Assembly: GCA_030651695.1 (NCBI GenBank)
Contig: JAUSCD010000019.1
Coordinates: 81,423-145,422, forward strand
Length of the DNA stretch: 64,000 nt
Direction: 5' to 3'
Origin: Pseudohongiella sp.
GTDB lineage: Bacteria > Pseudomonadota > Gammaproteobacteria > Pseudomonadales > Pseudohongiellaceae
Shown: piece after piece, positions 45,534 through 54,827 of the stretch
Layout of the letters: every line of letters begins with the position of its first letter
How positions within the stretch are numbered: position 1 is the stretch's first letter
Notes under the pieces: generated by a model
What the model was told of the DNA's origin: nothing
What the model saw: only the letters and a program-made list of their open reading frames with translations
The model's database searches: none
Translations under genes and position numbers: made by a program

Positions 45534-45973
45534 CTGTTCTCTCCGTAGGCCATGGTTGTCATCAGTGCCAGTGAGCCGAGTCTGGCATCCAGTCGCGTAT
45601 GCTGCACCACCACCGGCTTATCGGATTCAATCAGGCTGGCAAAATCTGTCTCTCGCGGGACCGGCTCCGGGTCTTTAAGATCATCAAAACGTAAGTGCAG
45701 GGTTCGTCGCGGTGGCACGCTGACCTGATAGGGTCCTGAAGGTTCACGGTCGGTAAAAAACAGGGTGATAGTCAAGTTGGCGGTCCTGTCCCCGGTATTC
45801 AGCACACAGGCCGCCTCATGGCTGGAGAGCGCGGGGTTGTCAGGTCGCGGCCCCGGAGCCGGCAAATATCCTTCTGCAATAATCCAGACGGTTTTGCCGT
45901 GGGCTCCCGGGTGATTCCTGGGCTCGGGGTGATTTACAGCCCCGTGTTGATCATTAGGATAGACGTCCTGCAT
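45530..45973 (-). CDS. sensory rhodopsin transducer family protein (ASRT-like)
   Basis: This 147-residue soluble protein closely follows the Anabaena sensory rhodopsin transducer pattern: WIIAEGYLPAPG, SSHEAACVLNT, LTITLFFTDREPSGPY, TLHLRFDDLKDPEPVPRETDF and PVVVQHTRLD. ASRT forms a tetrameric beta barrel and may bind DNA or a small ligand. About 33 residues precede the conserved start and are His/Asn/Pro-rich. The ATG at 45973 has GGAGGAG seven bases upstream, better placed than the ATG at 45979. No rhodopsin gene lies in the window, so the input signal is unknown. Confidence 0.82.
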   Translation of the reverse strand: MQDVYPNDQHGAVNHPEPRNHPGAHGKTVWIIAEGYLPAPGPRPDNPALSSHEAACVLNTGDRTANLTITLFFTDREPSGPYQVSVPPRRTLHLRFDDLKDPEPVPRETDFASLIESDKPVVVQHTRLDARLGSLALMTTMAYGENR

Positions 45974-46255
45974 ACACATCTCCTCCGTGTGGTAATTCTC
46001 CATCTCCTATTTGTTGTGACAGCAAGAATGCGACGAATATCCGCCGCGTTGGCCAGCCGCATGGCGTCAGCGGAATTATTGCCGCGCCGAACGCCGGGCA
46101 TTGGCAACATCACCCATATGCAACCGCAAAATCTGAGGTCCATTTTCGTCAGGGGTCCCAACACACTGGCGAAAACCAGGCTCAAAAAAGCAGGTATCCA
46201 ACGCAGTATGGTTTGCATACTCATGGCCTCAATACCAAAAAAATGATCCAATTTC

Positions 46256-46285
46256 GACGATGTCACTTAAGACGATGTCACTTAA
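46256..46285. repeat. tandem 15-bp repeat upstream of ettA
   Basis: GACGATGTCACTTAA occurs twice without a gap. It lies in the 494-bp region between the transducer gene (start 45973, minus) and ettA (start 46468), where both promoters must be. A related GACATCACTTA occurs at about 48169, after ettA. The repeat could be a paired operator or a simple slippage duplication. I see no gene in the rest of this gap. Confidence 0.6.
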
Positions 46286-46467
46286 ATAGTGGCTGTTTTC
46301 GACTCACTTGATCGATTTTCAACCCTGTAAAAATCATCAATTCAGCAGTTGAAGGCTTCGACCCACGACTCAACATGCTAGAATGCGCGCCATCCCTAAT
46401 GTAGTCACCAAGCGTAATCACCCAAGCAGATTCTTCTCAGCCAACAATCCTGGAGATCATCAGCGTT

Positions 46468-48135
46468 ATGGCACAGTTCGTATACACCATGCACCGAGTG
46501 GGCAAAGTTGTCCCGCCCAAAAAAGAGATTCTGAAAGACATCTCTTTATCATTCTTCCCCGGCGCCAAAATCGGCGTACTCGGCCTGAACGGTTCAGGTA
46601 AATCCACATTACTGCGCATCATGGCCGGCGTGGACAAAGAATTTAATGGCGAAGCACGCGCGCAGACCGGCATCAATGTCGGTTACCTGCCGCAAGAGCC
46701 GCAGCTGAATCCGGACAAGGATGTACGCGGCAACGTGGAAGAAGGCGTCGGCGAAGTCATGAAACTGCTGTCGGACTTCAATGCCATCAGCGACCGTTTT
46801 GCAGAACCGATGAGCGACGACGAAATGAACGATCTGCTTGAAAAGCAGGGAGAACTTCAGAACGCCATCGACGCAGCCAACGGCTGGGACATTGAACGCA
46901 CCCTCGAGCGCGCCGCTGACGCACTGCGTCTGCCGCCATGGGATGCTGACGTCAACAAACTCTCCGGCGGTGAAAAACGTCGCGTAGCACTGTGTCGTCT
47001 GCTGCTGTCAAATCCCGACATGTTGCTGCTGGACGAACCCACCAACCACCTGGACGCCGAAAGCGTGGCCTGGCTGGAGCGATTCCTGGTGGAATTCCCC
47101 GGCACTGTGGTTGCCATCACGCACGACCGTTATTTCCTCGACAACGCCGCCGGCTGGATTCTGGAGCTGGACCGTGGGCACGGTATTCCGTACGAAGGCA
47201 ACTACACCAACTGGCTGGAAACCAAAGAATCCCGTCTGCAAACTGAAGCCAAACAGGAACAGGCACGCGAGAAAACCATCCGCTCAGAACTCGAATGGGT
47301 ACGCAGTAACCCCAAAGGCCGTCAGGCCAAGAGCAAGGCGCGTATGGCGCGCTTTGAGGAGCTGAACTCGCAGGAATTCCAGAAGCGTAACGAAACCACT
47401 GAGCTGTACATTCCGCCAGGACCTCGTCTGGGCGACAAAGTGCTGGAAGTGAAAAACCTGAGCAAGGGTTTTGGTGATCGTGTGCTGATCAGCGACCTGT
47501 CGTTCTCCATGCCAAAAGGCGCGATCGTCGGCATTATTGGTGGTAACGGCGCAGGTAAAACCACGTTCCTGCGTATGCTGACCGGTGTTGAACAGCCGGA
47601 CAGCGGCACCATCGAGCTGGGCGAAACTGTTGATCTGGCTTACGTCGATCAAAGCCGCGACTCTTTGAATGACAGCAAAACGGTGTGGGAAGAACTGTCC
47701 GACGGTCAGGACATCCTGCAGATTGGTCGTTATGAAGTGCCATCACGCGCCTACGCCGGCCGGTTCAACTTCCGCGGTGGTGACCAGCAAAAGTTCATCA
47801 AGGATCTGTCCGGCGGTGAACGTAATCGTCTGCACCTGGCCAAACTGCTAAAACGCGGCGCCAACGTACTGTTACTCGACGAACCGACCAACGACCTGGA
47901 CGTGGAAACCCTGCGCGCACTGGAAGAAGGTCTGCTGAACTTCCCCGGCGCGGCCATTGTGGTGTCGCACGATCGCTGGTTCCTGGACCGGATCTGCACA
48001 CATATCCTGGCGTTTGAAGGCGACAGCCAGGTGGTGTTCCACGAAGGTAACTACACCGATTACGAAGCGGATCGCAGAAAACGCCTCGGTTCGGACTACC
48101 AGCCAACCCGGATCAAGTATCGGAAATTGTCCTGA
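46468..48135 (+). CDS. ettA: energy-dependent translational throttle protein EttA
   Basis: This is a 555-residue ABC-F ATPase, the length of E. coli EttA. It has two nucleotide-binding domains: [20 protein letters not shown] and [11 protein letters not shown] in the first; [20 protein letters not shown] and [11 protein letters not shown] in the second. The arm and the linker ([19 protein letters not shown]) lie between. It binds the ribosomal E site and slows the first peptide bond when ATP is low. GGAG precedes the ATG. Confidence 0.96.
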   Translation: MAQFVYTMHRVGKVVPPKKEILKDISLSFFPGAKIGVLGLNGSGKSTLLRIMAGVDKEFNGEARAQTGINVGYLPQEPQLNPDKDVRGNVEEGVGEVMKLLSDFNAISDRFAEPMSDDEMNDLLEKQGELQNAIDAANGWDIERTLERAADALRLPPWDADVNKLSGGEKRRVALCRLLLSNPDMLLLDEPTNHLDAESVAWLERFLVEFPGTVVAITHDRYFLDNAAGWILELDRGHGIPYEGNYTNWLETKESRLQTEAKQEQAREKTIRSELEWVRSNPKGRQAKSKARMARFEELNSQEFQKRNETTELYIPPGPRLGDKVLEVKNLSKGFGDRVLISDLSFSMPKGAIVGIIGGNGAGKTTFLRMLTGVEQPDSGTIELGETVDLAYVDQSRDSLNDSKTVWEELSDGQDILQIGRYEVPSRAYAGRFNFRGGDQQKFIKDLSGGERNRLHLAKLLKRGANVLLLDEPTNDLDVETLRALEEGLLNFPGAAIVVSHDRWFLDRICTHILAFEGDSQVVFHEGNYTDYEADRRKRLGSDYQPTRIKYRKLS

Positions 48136-48272
48136 GTTCAAAAGTGATGTACCTGAATACAATGTGACGGACATCACTTATTTGAAAAAAGAGTTCAAGC
48201 TGCTCTTTGGACGGCCGATAGTGTTCGTGGGGAGGACAACAACAACCCGAACCGCGGCCAGCCAGAGAGCAG

Positions 48273-48656
48273 ATGATGTCAGAAAACACGGGCAACCCAT
48301 CAGAGCACGAACCCAGACGGGCGTTTACGCGTATCTTTTTTGATGCCGAGACGGTGGTTATGCAGGATGAACATATCTGGCCGGTGAAACTGGTCGATAT
48401 TTCACTGCGCGGCATTCTGATTGGAATACTTCCTGACCAGGTTATAAACCCTGACAAGCTGGTTGACGTCAGTATTCATCTGGGCGGCGGCATAGAAATC
48501 CGAATGGAAACACGCGTGGCAAACCAGCGCGGGGATTTGCTGGGCCTGACCTGCGAGCACATCGACGTTGACAGCATGACGCATCTGCGTCGTCTGGTTG
48601 AACTCAATATGGGTGACACCAGCCTGCTGGAACGTGAGCTGAACGCGCTGACTTGA
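48273..48656 (+). CDS. PilZ domain protein
   Basis: This 127-residue single-domain cytoplasmic protein has the two cyclic-di-GMP motifs: RRAFTR near residue 15 and DISLRG (D/NxSxxG) near residue 41. It is likely a c-di-GMP receptor. Its target is unknown. It follows ettA by 137 bp with no shared function evident. Two diguanylate cyclase genes lie about 6 kb upstream. Confidence 0.85.
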   Translation: MMSENTGNPSEHEPRRAFTRIFFDAETVVMQDEHIWPVKLVDISLRGILIGILPDQVINPDKLVDVSIHLGGGIEIRMETRVANQRGDLLGLTCEHIDVDSMTHLRRLVELNMGDTSLLERELNALT

Positions 48657-48689
48657 TCCCGCTTGCGCAAAAAGCCATCCGCGCAAGCG

Positions 48690-49412
48690 CTAGACGTCCA
48701 GAGAACTTCTCAAATCTTTTAACCGCGCCTGCCGCTCTTCATACGACAGCGGCCTGGAAGGACTGTCTTCCAAAGCCTGAGTCACCGGCAATTCCAGCTC
48801 CTCACCACGGATCACCCGCTCGCACAACTGCCGGTAATTCCAGCAGAACAGCGGGTAGACTTTTTCTTCAGGCTCACTTGCCAGCAAAAACCAGTCCGTG
48901 GCTTTACCTGCAAAATACACTGCCGGGTGGCTCCATTTGTGCAGGGCTTTCGGCGCCGGCGCACGACAGGCTTCAGTGTAAGCGTCACGCTCGGACGGCA
49001 GACCAAACAGATCGGAAGTCTGTTCACACACCCGGATCATGGCGGAAATGGTGGGCAGAAAATCCTGACTTTTCACCAGACGGCGCGCAGCCGTCACCAG
49101 CTGCATGGGATGAAAGTCCTTCAGGCATTCCAGCCAGTATTTTTTGGCCAGAATCAGCCGGTCCTGATCCGCGTAGGCTTTGTGATACTGGTTGTGATAA
49201 GCCAGCTCAAACTCGGCAAAAACCTGATTGATCGCATCGATCAGATCGGGGCCGTCGCCAGCTTTGTTTTTAGCCCCGGTTTTAGTCTGAGCCCCGGCGC
49301 TATTGTCAGCCCCGGCGTGGCGCTTACTCCGCCCAGCTTCGGTCTGTGAATCGCTTGAACGTGGCCTCAAGGCCTTGCTTGCCTCGTTCAACAGCGAATT
49401 GATCTTTTCCAT
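48690..49412 (-). CDS. replication protein P-like (phage lambda P family) protein
   Basis: This 240-residue protein has a variable, charged N-terminal 55 residues and a conserved region DLIDAINQVFAEFELAYHNQY, AKKYWLECL, PMQLVTAARRLVKSQDFLPTISAM, as in P-like proteins that load the DnaB helicase. In many Gammaproteobacteria a chromosomal P-like gene follows a DnaT-domain gene, as here. The ATG at 49412 lies 89 bp inside the upstream gene, in another frame; a TTG at 49421 is possible. A restart or loading role is inferred. It is not evidence of a prophage. Confidence 0.75.
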   Translation of the reverse strand: MEKINSLLNEASKALRPRSSDSQTEAGRSKRHAGADNSAGAQTKTGAKNKAGDGPDLIDAINQVFAEFELAYHNQYHKAYADQDRLILAKKYWLECLKDFHPMQLVTAARRLVKSQDFLPTISAMIRVCEQTSDLFGLPSERDAYTEACRAPAPKALHKWSHPAVYFAGKATDWFLLASEPEEKVYPLFCWNYRQLCERVIRGEELELPVTQALEDSPSRPLSYEERQARLKDLRSSLDV

Positions 49413-50586
49413 GAGTGCCAACCAAACCAGTATTAATTGCTTCAGGCCGTCGGGCCCAGGTATGTTTTACAAACTGCAGAAAACGCGTATTCCACGATGC
49501 CTGCGGTTGCCCGGTATCGCGCCAGTACAACACAAACTCCGGCACCCGCGCACGCGCAAACTCTTCGTCAATTTCCGCCAGCCGCAAAACTTCAAACACA
49601 TCCTGACTGGGCTGCCAGCTTTCAGGAATCGGCCGCGGCACACCATCATTCACCACAGACACCTGATAACGCGCCCACTGCCGGCGGATATGTTCTATAA
49701 ATTTGGTATTCCAGGCACCGGCCTGCCCACCGTTCTGAGCGCCGCGTTCGCGCCAGTATAAAACGAACTCGGGCACAGCATCGTCAATAAAGGTCTGACT
49801 GACACCGGCGTTACGTAAAATCGACACGGCATCGGCGCTCGGCAACCAACTGGCTGACATCGGGCTGTCGAGCTCAACAGATCCACGACGGGTCTGCTCC
49901 ATGCGCCATTCGCGCAGCACATGTTTGTAGAACGCATTGCCCCAGGAAAAACGCGACTGCGCACGATCCCGCCAATACATTACAAAGCCAGGCACCAGAC
50001 TGAGCGCAAACGCATCCGGCACACCGTGCTGACGGCACAGTGACAACCATTCATCATCGGGCTGCCAATCGTTGGAGATGTAAGCCGCCGTGCCCTGGTT
50101 GGAGCGCGCTGCGGCTGACCTGGGCTGTTGCATCTGAACAGGGCGCTGAGCCTGCGAGCGAGGCGGATCGGGGGTATGACCGGGTGCATAACCGGGGCCC
50201 CGATCATAGTCGCGGCCGGCTGGCAAATCAGGCACCTGAACTGCATCCTGCGCCGGCGCATGCACCGGCTGCTGTGCTCCGGCGCGCTGATTGATGGCAA
50301 ACAACCAGCTGTCCTGCGCGCCAGTATTGGCATCAATCACAATCAGGCCAAGATCCTGCAGATTCTTCTGCACCCGCTTGACGTCAATCCAGGCCCAGAA
50401 CGGCAAAGCATCCAGTAACGCCTGCTGATCCAGTTCCAGCCATTGCAGGCCGTGCCGGGTCTCGCAGGCGCGGTGCACCATCAACTCGCTCAGCACGTGC
50501 AACAGCACCGCCTCCTCCAGACCAATGGTGGCGGCCAGTGTTGGCGAAATGATCAATGGACGTTCGGGAATCAAGGAGGACTGCAT
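49324..50586 (-). CDS. triple DnaT-domain replication protein
   Basis: This is a 420-residue protein. Residues 1-100 form a winged-helix-like part (LEEAVLLHVLSELM ... KNLQDLGLIVID). A Pro/Gln/Arg-rich linker follows, then three DnaT ssDNA-binding repeats at about 172-228, 246-305 and 322-378. Each repeat has W(Q/L)P near its start, VPEFVLYWR (VPGFVMYWR in the first) and a SWNxxF/AWNTKF ending. Known relatives usually carry one such domain. The last 40 residues overlap the start of the P-like gene. It likely works in replication restart with DnaB. Confidence 0.78.
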   Translation of the reverse strand: MQSSLIPERPLIISPTLAATIGLEEAVLLHVLSELMVHRACETRHGLQWLELDQQALLDALPFWAWIDVKRVQKNLQDLGLIVIDANTGAQDSWLFAINQRAGAQQPVHAPAQDAVQVPDLPAGRDYDRGPGYAPGHTPDPPRSQAQRPVQMQQPRSAAARSNQGTAAYISNDWQPDDEWLSLCRQHGVPDAFALSLVPGFVMYWRDRAQSRFSWGNAFYKHVLREWRMEQTRRGSVELDSPMSASWLPSADAVSILRNAGVSQTFIDDAVPEFVLYWRERGAQNGGQAGAWNTKFIEHIRRQWARYQVSVVNDGVPRPIPESWQPSQDVFEVLRLAEIDEEFARARVPEFVLYWRDTGQPQASWNTRFLQFVKHTWARRPEAINTGLVGTHGKDQFAVERGKQGLEATFKRFTDRSWAE

Positions 50587-50613
50587 GGTCTGCCTGGCAA
50601 CAAGTTTGGTGGA

Positions 50614-51837
50614 TCAAGGCGAAAGCTTAGCATAGACATGACCGCGTCGCGCGGTCAGCGGCATCAGGAAAGCAACAAACAGAAAGATCAGACTCGACGC
50701 CAGCGGCGCAACCAGCCAGCCTTCATACCACCACGGCAGCAGCGCACACAGGCCCCAGAACACTGCGCTGTGCAGCACCGCCTCTGGTTTGCCCTCCAGT
50801 ATGCGGCAGTTCAGCCACAACCCTCCGCCAAGCGGAATGAAGTGCGCCAGCGCCTGCGTGAAATTGCTGACCGGGACCATCAGCAAAAACGTCACCGTCA
50901 CCAGTATCAGCAAAATATGCACAATCAGCACTGCAACTGACAAAGCAGCAGGCACCGGCGGATTGAATTTCTGCTGCGTCTCCGGCAAACAACGCGGCAA
51001 CGGGAAGCGCTCATTGACATCATCGGGCCGCCATCCGGTAGGCATAAACCAGATACGGAATTTGTCCTGCCAGCGCTCGGCATGCCAGCTATCTTTAAGC
51101 AGTTGCCAATGCACATGGGCGTTGGCAAAAAACGGGTTCCAGCTATGCAGCGCCTTGCGCACACCGTAGGCGCAAGGATGTTCGGCCAGCTCGGCCTGGT
51201 AAGTGCCAAACAGCCGGTCCCACAAAATAAACACCCCGCCAAAATTGCGATCGATATAAGGATCGTTAATGGCGTGATGCACACGATGATTCATCGGCGT
51301 CACAAACACCTTTTCCATCCAGCCCAGCGTGTTGATCAAACGTGTATGTACCCAATACTGGTAGATCAGATTAAGAGAACCAACGGTCACTATCACTTCG
51401 GGCGGGAAACCAATAAACAGCATCGGCAGATAAAAAACCGATCCTATCAGAAAGCCGTTGAATGGCTGACGCAGCGCGGTGGTGAGGTTGTACTCCTCAC
51501 TTTGATGGTGCACCACATGAATTCCCCACAACACATTGATTGTGTGCTGGGCGCGGTGATTCCAGTAGTAACAGAAGTCGTAGAACACAAAAGCTACCAC
51601 CCACAGCAGCGGCGACATGGTCACCTCGCCATGGGGCAGTACAGTCCAGAGTGCAGAGTACGCAAGAAAACCAACAAAGCGCGTGGCAAAACCCATGGTC
51701 TGACTGAGCATGCCGGTACTCATGGAAGCCACGGCATCATTGAGCCGGTAAACGCCCGCTTTGCGGTAATGGTTAACGGCCAGCTCAACCAGAATGAGCA
51801 GGAGAAAAACAGGGACAGCAGCCAGAATCAAATTCAT
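50614..51837 (-). CDS. sterol desaturase / fatty acid hydroxylase superfamily protein
   Basis: This 407-residue membrane enzyme of the di-iron hydroxylase superfamily has about seven or eight helices. The His boxes are visible: HRAQH (about 93-97), HVVHHQ (about 108-113) and HRVHHAINDPYIDRNFGG (about 180-197). It may hydroxylate a lipid head or tail; the substrate is unknown. A C-terminal extension of three to four helices beyond the usual domain is present. It lies 27 bp upstream of the DnaT gene. Confidence 0.85.
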   Translation of the reverse strand: MNLILAAVPVFLLLILVELAVNHYRKAGVYRLNDAVASMSTGMLSQTMGFATRFVGFLAYSALWTVLPHGEVTMSPLLWVVAFVFYDFCYYWNHRAQHTINVLWGIHVVHHQSEEYNLTTALRQPFNGFLIGSVFYLPMLFIGFPPEVIVTVGSLNLIYQYWVHTRLINTLGWMEKVFVTPMNHRVHHAINDPYIDRNFGGVFILWDRLFGTYQAELAEHPCAYGVRKALHSWNPFFANAHVHWQLLKDSWHAERWQDKFRIWFMPTGWRPDDVNERFPLPRCLPETQQKFNPPVPAALSVAVLIVHILLILVTVTFLLMVPVSNFTQALAHFIPLGGGLWLNCRILEGKPEAVLHSAVFWGLCALLPWWYEGWLVAPLASSLIFLFVAFLMPLTARRGHVYAKLSP

Positions 51838-51935
51838 TGGTTTTGTTCTTTATCTGATGCAAACTGAGCCGGACTATAGCACCTAAGCTGAAGGTTTCCG
51901 ATACTCAATTTACACCCGCAAATAACAAAATCTGT

Positions 51936-53690
51936 CTACATAGCCTCCAGCGTGCCAATGCGCGCCAGCATCTCCGTCACAATCTGCAAATCCAGCTGAA
52001 ACTGCTCCACGGTTTTAAACTCGTTGTCAGTATGGCCGGTGTATTTCACACCCGGCATTGCCAGACCAAACTGCACACCATTCGGTAAATCGTGGATGGA
52101 AGTGGCGCCATCCGACGAATAAAACTCACGCGGCAAATCCAGATTGGCGGTAGCAACATCGAGCAGTGTCTGTATCCACTGCCCTTCCGGATTACGGAAC
52201 ATCGGCTCAGCAATATCAAGCTCCAGATCCAGCGCCATACTGCTCATCGTCGACCATTCCGCCAGACGATCCAGAATATCCTGCTTCAGTTCGTCGATAT
52301 CGCGCCCGCGCGGCACACGCAGATTAGTGATCAGTTCCATGCCGGTGTTATCGACTTTTACGTAGGTCAGCGACGCCGTTAACGGCCCCATAAAATCATC
52401 ACTGAAACCGATGCCCAGCTGCCGCCCGGTGTAATCCAGACCAAAGTTGCTGACCGCATACAGGATGGCGTCGACCAGGTGATTGTCTTTCATAAACACC
52501 ACCTGTCCGCTTTCATACAAAAAATCCAGCAAGCGCGCCACCGGATTCACGCCCGTCCATGGCTCCGAGGAATGTGCTGACACACCGGTGACTCTGACCT
52601 CAACCCGATCTGCGAATGGCGTTGCGCTGATGGCAAAGTCCGAGCCGTTCAGCATCACATAATTGCCACCCAGAAACTCAATGCGAGCCGCCACCTCAAC
52701 GGGATCGGACGTCATCAAAGTTGCAGTAGCTGCGCCCGGAATCTGATTGCCCGCCAGCCCACCTGTCAGATGCACCAGCTCAGCTCCCTCGCCTATCGCC
52801 GCGCGATACGGAAAACGCGCCAGCAAAGTGCCATAACCTTTTTCCGCAATAATCACCGGATAACCACCATCCAGTGCGATATTAAAATCCGGCATCGGAT
52901 TGCGTTCCAGATAGTAAGGCATCGCCTCGCCGGTGGTTTCCTCCGTGGTATCCACCAGCAAACGCAGATGCCGCTGCAACGGCAGGTTTTCCTGCGCGAT
53001 CACACGCATGGCATACATCACCGCCACGATACCGTTTTTATTGTCCTCCGCACCGCGCCCGTACAAACGACCATCAATCTCCGTGAGCGTAAACGGATCA
53101 AGCTGAGTACCGTCCTCCAGAATCCAGTCCGCCGCATTGGCTGGCACCACATCCGCGTGCGCATGCAAAGCCACCAGCTCAGTGTTGTCAGCAGGCGCAC
53201 CCGGCAGCGTAATCTCATAAATGCGGTTGTCCACGTTGCGGAATCTCAGACCAAACTCCGCCGCCAGCGCTTCAAGTCGTGCAGCAATCTGATGGAAAGC
53301 GGGGTTGTCGGATTGCGCAACCGAAGCGTCCAGAAAGGTCGGGATGGCAACCAGTTCCGCCAGCGCCTGCTGCGCTTCCTCCGCGTAACGCACGCGCGTG
53401 TAGATGCCGAGCAGACGGAACAGCCGGGCTTGTTGTTCCTCAGTCATCGCCTGCGAGGATAGGTAAGCGACGCTTACAGCCGCCAGATCCGGGTTTAAAG
53501 ACGACACCCGCAACAGGAATTCATCAAAACTCTGAAAGTTCTGATCCGATAGTTGCTGCACCAGCGTATCTGACTGCGTCTTCGTCAGATTATCAGTCAG
53601 ATTATTTGCGCTGACCGTCAGTGTCATGACTGACATGATAAGAATGAAAACAACGTTAAACAGGACTTTAAGCCCAGTGATTTTAAACAT
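51936..53690 (-). CDS. exported M20 family metallopeptidase (dipeptidase)
   Basis: This 584-residue exported zinc peptidase has a signal peptide to about residue 28. The M20 di-zinc ligands appear in order: HAHADVVP (about 174-181), GRGAEDNKNG with the bridging Asp, TTEETTGEA with the catalytic Glu pair and, near the C-terminus, GVKYTGHTDNE. The long insert suits a PepV/dipeptidase-like subgroup. It should cleave short peptides in the periplasm. GGAG precedes the start. Confidence 0.85.
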   Translation of the reverse strand: MFKITGLKVLFNVVFILIMSVMTLTVSANNLTDNLTKTQSDTLVQQLSDQNFQSFDEFLLRVSSLNPDLAAVSVAYLSSQAMTEEQQARLFRLLGIYTRVRYAEEAQQALAELVAIPTFLDASVAQSDNPAFHQIAARLEALAAEFGLRFRNVDNRIYEITLPGAPADNTELVALHAHADVVPANAADWILEDGTQLDPFTLTEIDGRLYGRGAEDNKNGIVAVMYAMRVIAQENLPLQRHLRLLVDTTEETTGEAMPYYLERNPMPDFNIALDGGYPVIIAEKGYGTLLARFPYRAAIGEGAELVHLTGGLAGNQIPGAATATLMTSDPVEVAARIEFLGGNYVMLNGSDFAISATPFADRVEVRVTGVSAHSSEPWTGVNPVARLLDFLYESGQVVFMKDNHLVDAILYAVSNFGLDYTGRQLGIGFSDDFMGPLTASLTYVKVDNTGMELITNLRVPRGRDIDELKQDILDRLAEWSTMSSMALDLELDIAEPMFRNPEGQWIQTLLDVATANLDLPREFYSSDGATSIHDLPNGVQFGLAMPGVKYTGHTDNEFKTVEQFQLDLQIVTEMLARIGTLEAM

Positions 53691-53826
53691 AGAGACCTTC
53701 TCCGGTAATTCGTCTATGTTAACGCCCGCTCAAGATAAACACACGCCGGTATTTAACGCACTGGCCGCCAACCCAACACGCTGACCACACAACTGGCGGC
53801 AACAATAACAAGCAGGAGAATCACCC

Positions 53827-54282
53827 ATGCTGCAACAACTCAGCAGCCTCATCACCACCGTATCCAACCCCATCGGCCGCATCATCCTCGGCATCTACTT
53901 TTTGCTACCCGGCCTGATGAAGTTCACCAGCTACGACTTCCACGTCGAATACATGGCTTCCCACGGCATGATGTTCATCCCCTTCTTCCTCATTCTCAGC
54001 GGCGTCATGCAAGTCGGCGGCGCCTTCGCCCTGTTCGCCGGATTCCAGGTCAGAATCGTTGCCTTCCTGCTCGCCGGCCTCACCATCATCATCAGCCTGG
54101 TCATGCACGACTTCTGGACCATGGAAGCTGGCCTGCAACGCTCACATGAAACCCAGAACTTTTTCAAAAATATGGGCATTACTGCAGGTCTGCTGATCCT
54201 GACCAGTGCCGGAGCGGGGGCGTTCAGTTGGGATAATCGCAAGAAGTCAGCTGATTTCAAGGCCGTGCAAAGCGCCGCCTGA
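53827..54282 (+). CDS. DoxX family membrane protein
   Basis: This 151-residue protein has four membrane helices. It shows the DoxX pattern GRIILGIYFLLPGLMKFT, SGVMQVGGAFALFAGF and NFFKNMGITAGLL. DoxX proteins act with thiosulfate oxidation or oxidative-stress responses; here no partner gene is adjacent. AGGAG precedes the ATG. The codons of this gene are unusually C-ending compared with neighbours. Confidence 0.82.
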   Translation: MLQQLSSLITTVSNPIGRIILGIYFLLPGLMKFTSYDFHVEYMASHGMMFIPFFLILSGVMQVGGAFALFAGFQVRIVAFLLAGLTIIISLVMHDFWTMEAGLQRSHETQNFFKNMGITAGLLILTSAGAGAFSWDNRKKSADFKAVQSAA

Positions 54283-54321
54283 GACAGGGATCAGAACCCG
54301 GACTATTTCTTGAGCAGGCTC

Positions 54322-54352
54322 TTGGAAAGCCCCCCGGGTTCTGGCATATAAT
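54322..54352 (+). promoter_or_regulatory. promoter of tRNA-Pro
   Basis: TTGGAA and a perfect TATAAT are separated by 19 bp. The GC-rich stretch CGCCCCG just after the -10 element is typical of stable-RNA promoters under stringent control. Transcription would start near 54360, about 60 bp before the mature tRNA. Confidence 0.6.
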
Positions 54353-54421
54353 TCGCCCCGTTCAGACCGCCGCGCCAACGGCATCCGCGCCACCCCACGG
54401 AGTGCTGAACGGTCAGAAATT

Positions 54422-54498
54422 CGGAGTGTAGCTCAGTCTGGTAGAGCACCGCCTTCGGGAGGCGGGGGTCGGAGGTTCGAATCCTCTCACTCCGACCA
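54422..54498 (+). tRNA. tRNA-Pro (anticodon CGG)
   Basis: The 77-base cloverleaf is complete. The acceptor CGGAGTG pairs with CACTCCG, the D arm contains AGCTCAGTCTGGTAGAGC, the anticodon stem CCGCC/GGCGG holds loop TTCGGGA with anticodon CGG, and the T arm GGAGGTTCGAATCCTC is standard. A discriminator A and an encoded CCA end the gene. Confidence 0.97.
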
Positions 54499-54533
54499 GT
54501 TTCATACGGTCCGACTTGGGGTCCTGCTAATTC

Positions 54534-54827
54534 TTAGAGCCTGACAACCCAATATTGCGGACGCCGCCTATCGTGGGCAATAGCCAAAACTTGAAAGCTA
54601 TCTGACATTACCCGGTAAACGATGGCGAGCGGAAACCGAAGAAGATGCGCTTTGCGAATATCCGGCGGCAGCTCTATTTTCCATGCCTTTGGGGACTCAC
54701 CAATTAAATCGGCCAGAGCGCTAAATTCATGGATCAAGGCATCACCCAATCCTGAAACCTTTGATTCGTAATAACCAATCGCTTCAAGGAATTCAGCTTC
54801 TGCTGCCGGATGAAAAGAATAGGTCAT
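54534..54827 (-). CDS. RelE/ParE family toxin
   Basis: This 97-residue protein of the type II toxin fold opens YSFHPAAEAEFLEAIGYYES and has RKAHLLRFPLAIVYRV and AIAHDRRRPQYW, the ParE/RelE pattern. Relatives poison translation or gyrase. The start overlaps the antitoxin stop by 4 bp. The pair lies just 36 bp past tRNA-Pro on the opposite strand, a common place for accessory genes. Confidence 0.85.
   Translation of the reverse strand: MTYSFHPAAEAEFLEAIGYYESKVSGLGDALIHEFSALADLIGESPKAWKIELPPDIRKAHLLRFPLAIVYRVMSDSFQVLAIAHDRRRPQYWVVRL

Noticed and set aside
45934..46266. Minus-strand frame of 110 codons with a hydrophobic start
   Set aside because: It runs through the start of the transducer gene in another frame, turns into Arg-rich residues typical of shadow frames and has no ribosome site.
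48690..50586. P-like and DnaT-type genes as a prophage
   Set aside because: No integrase, capsid, tail or lysis genes are near. The pair is a known chromosomal arrangement between core-type genes.
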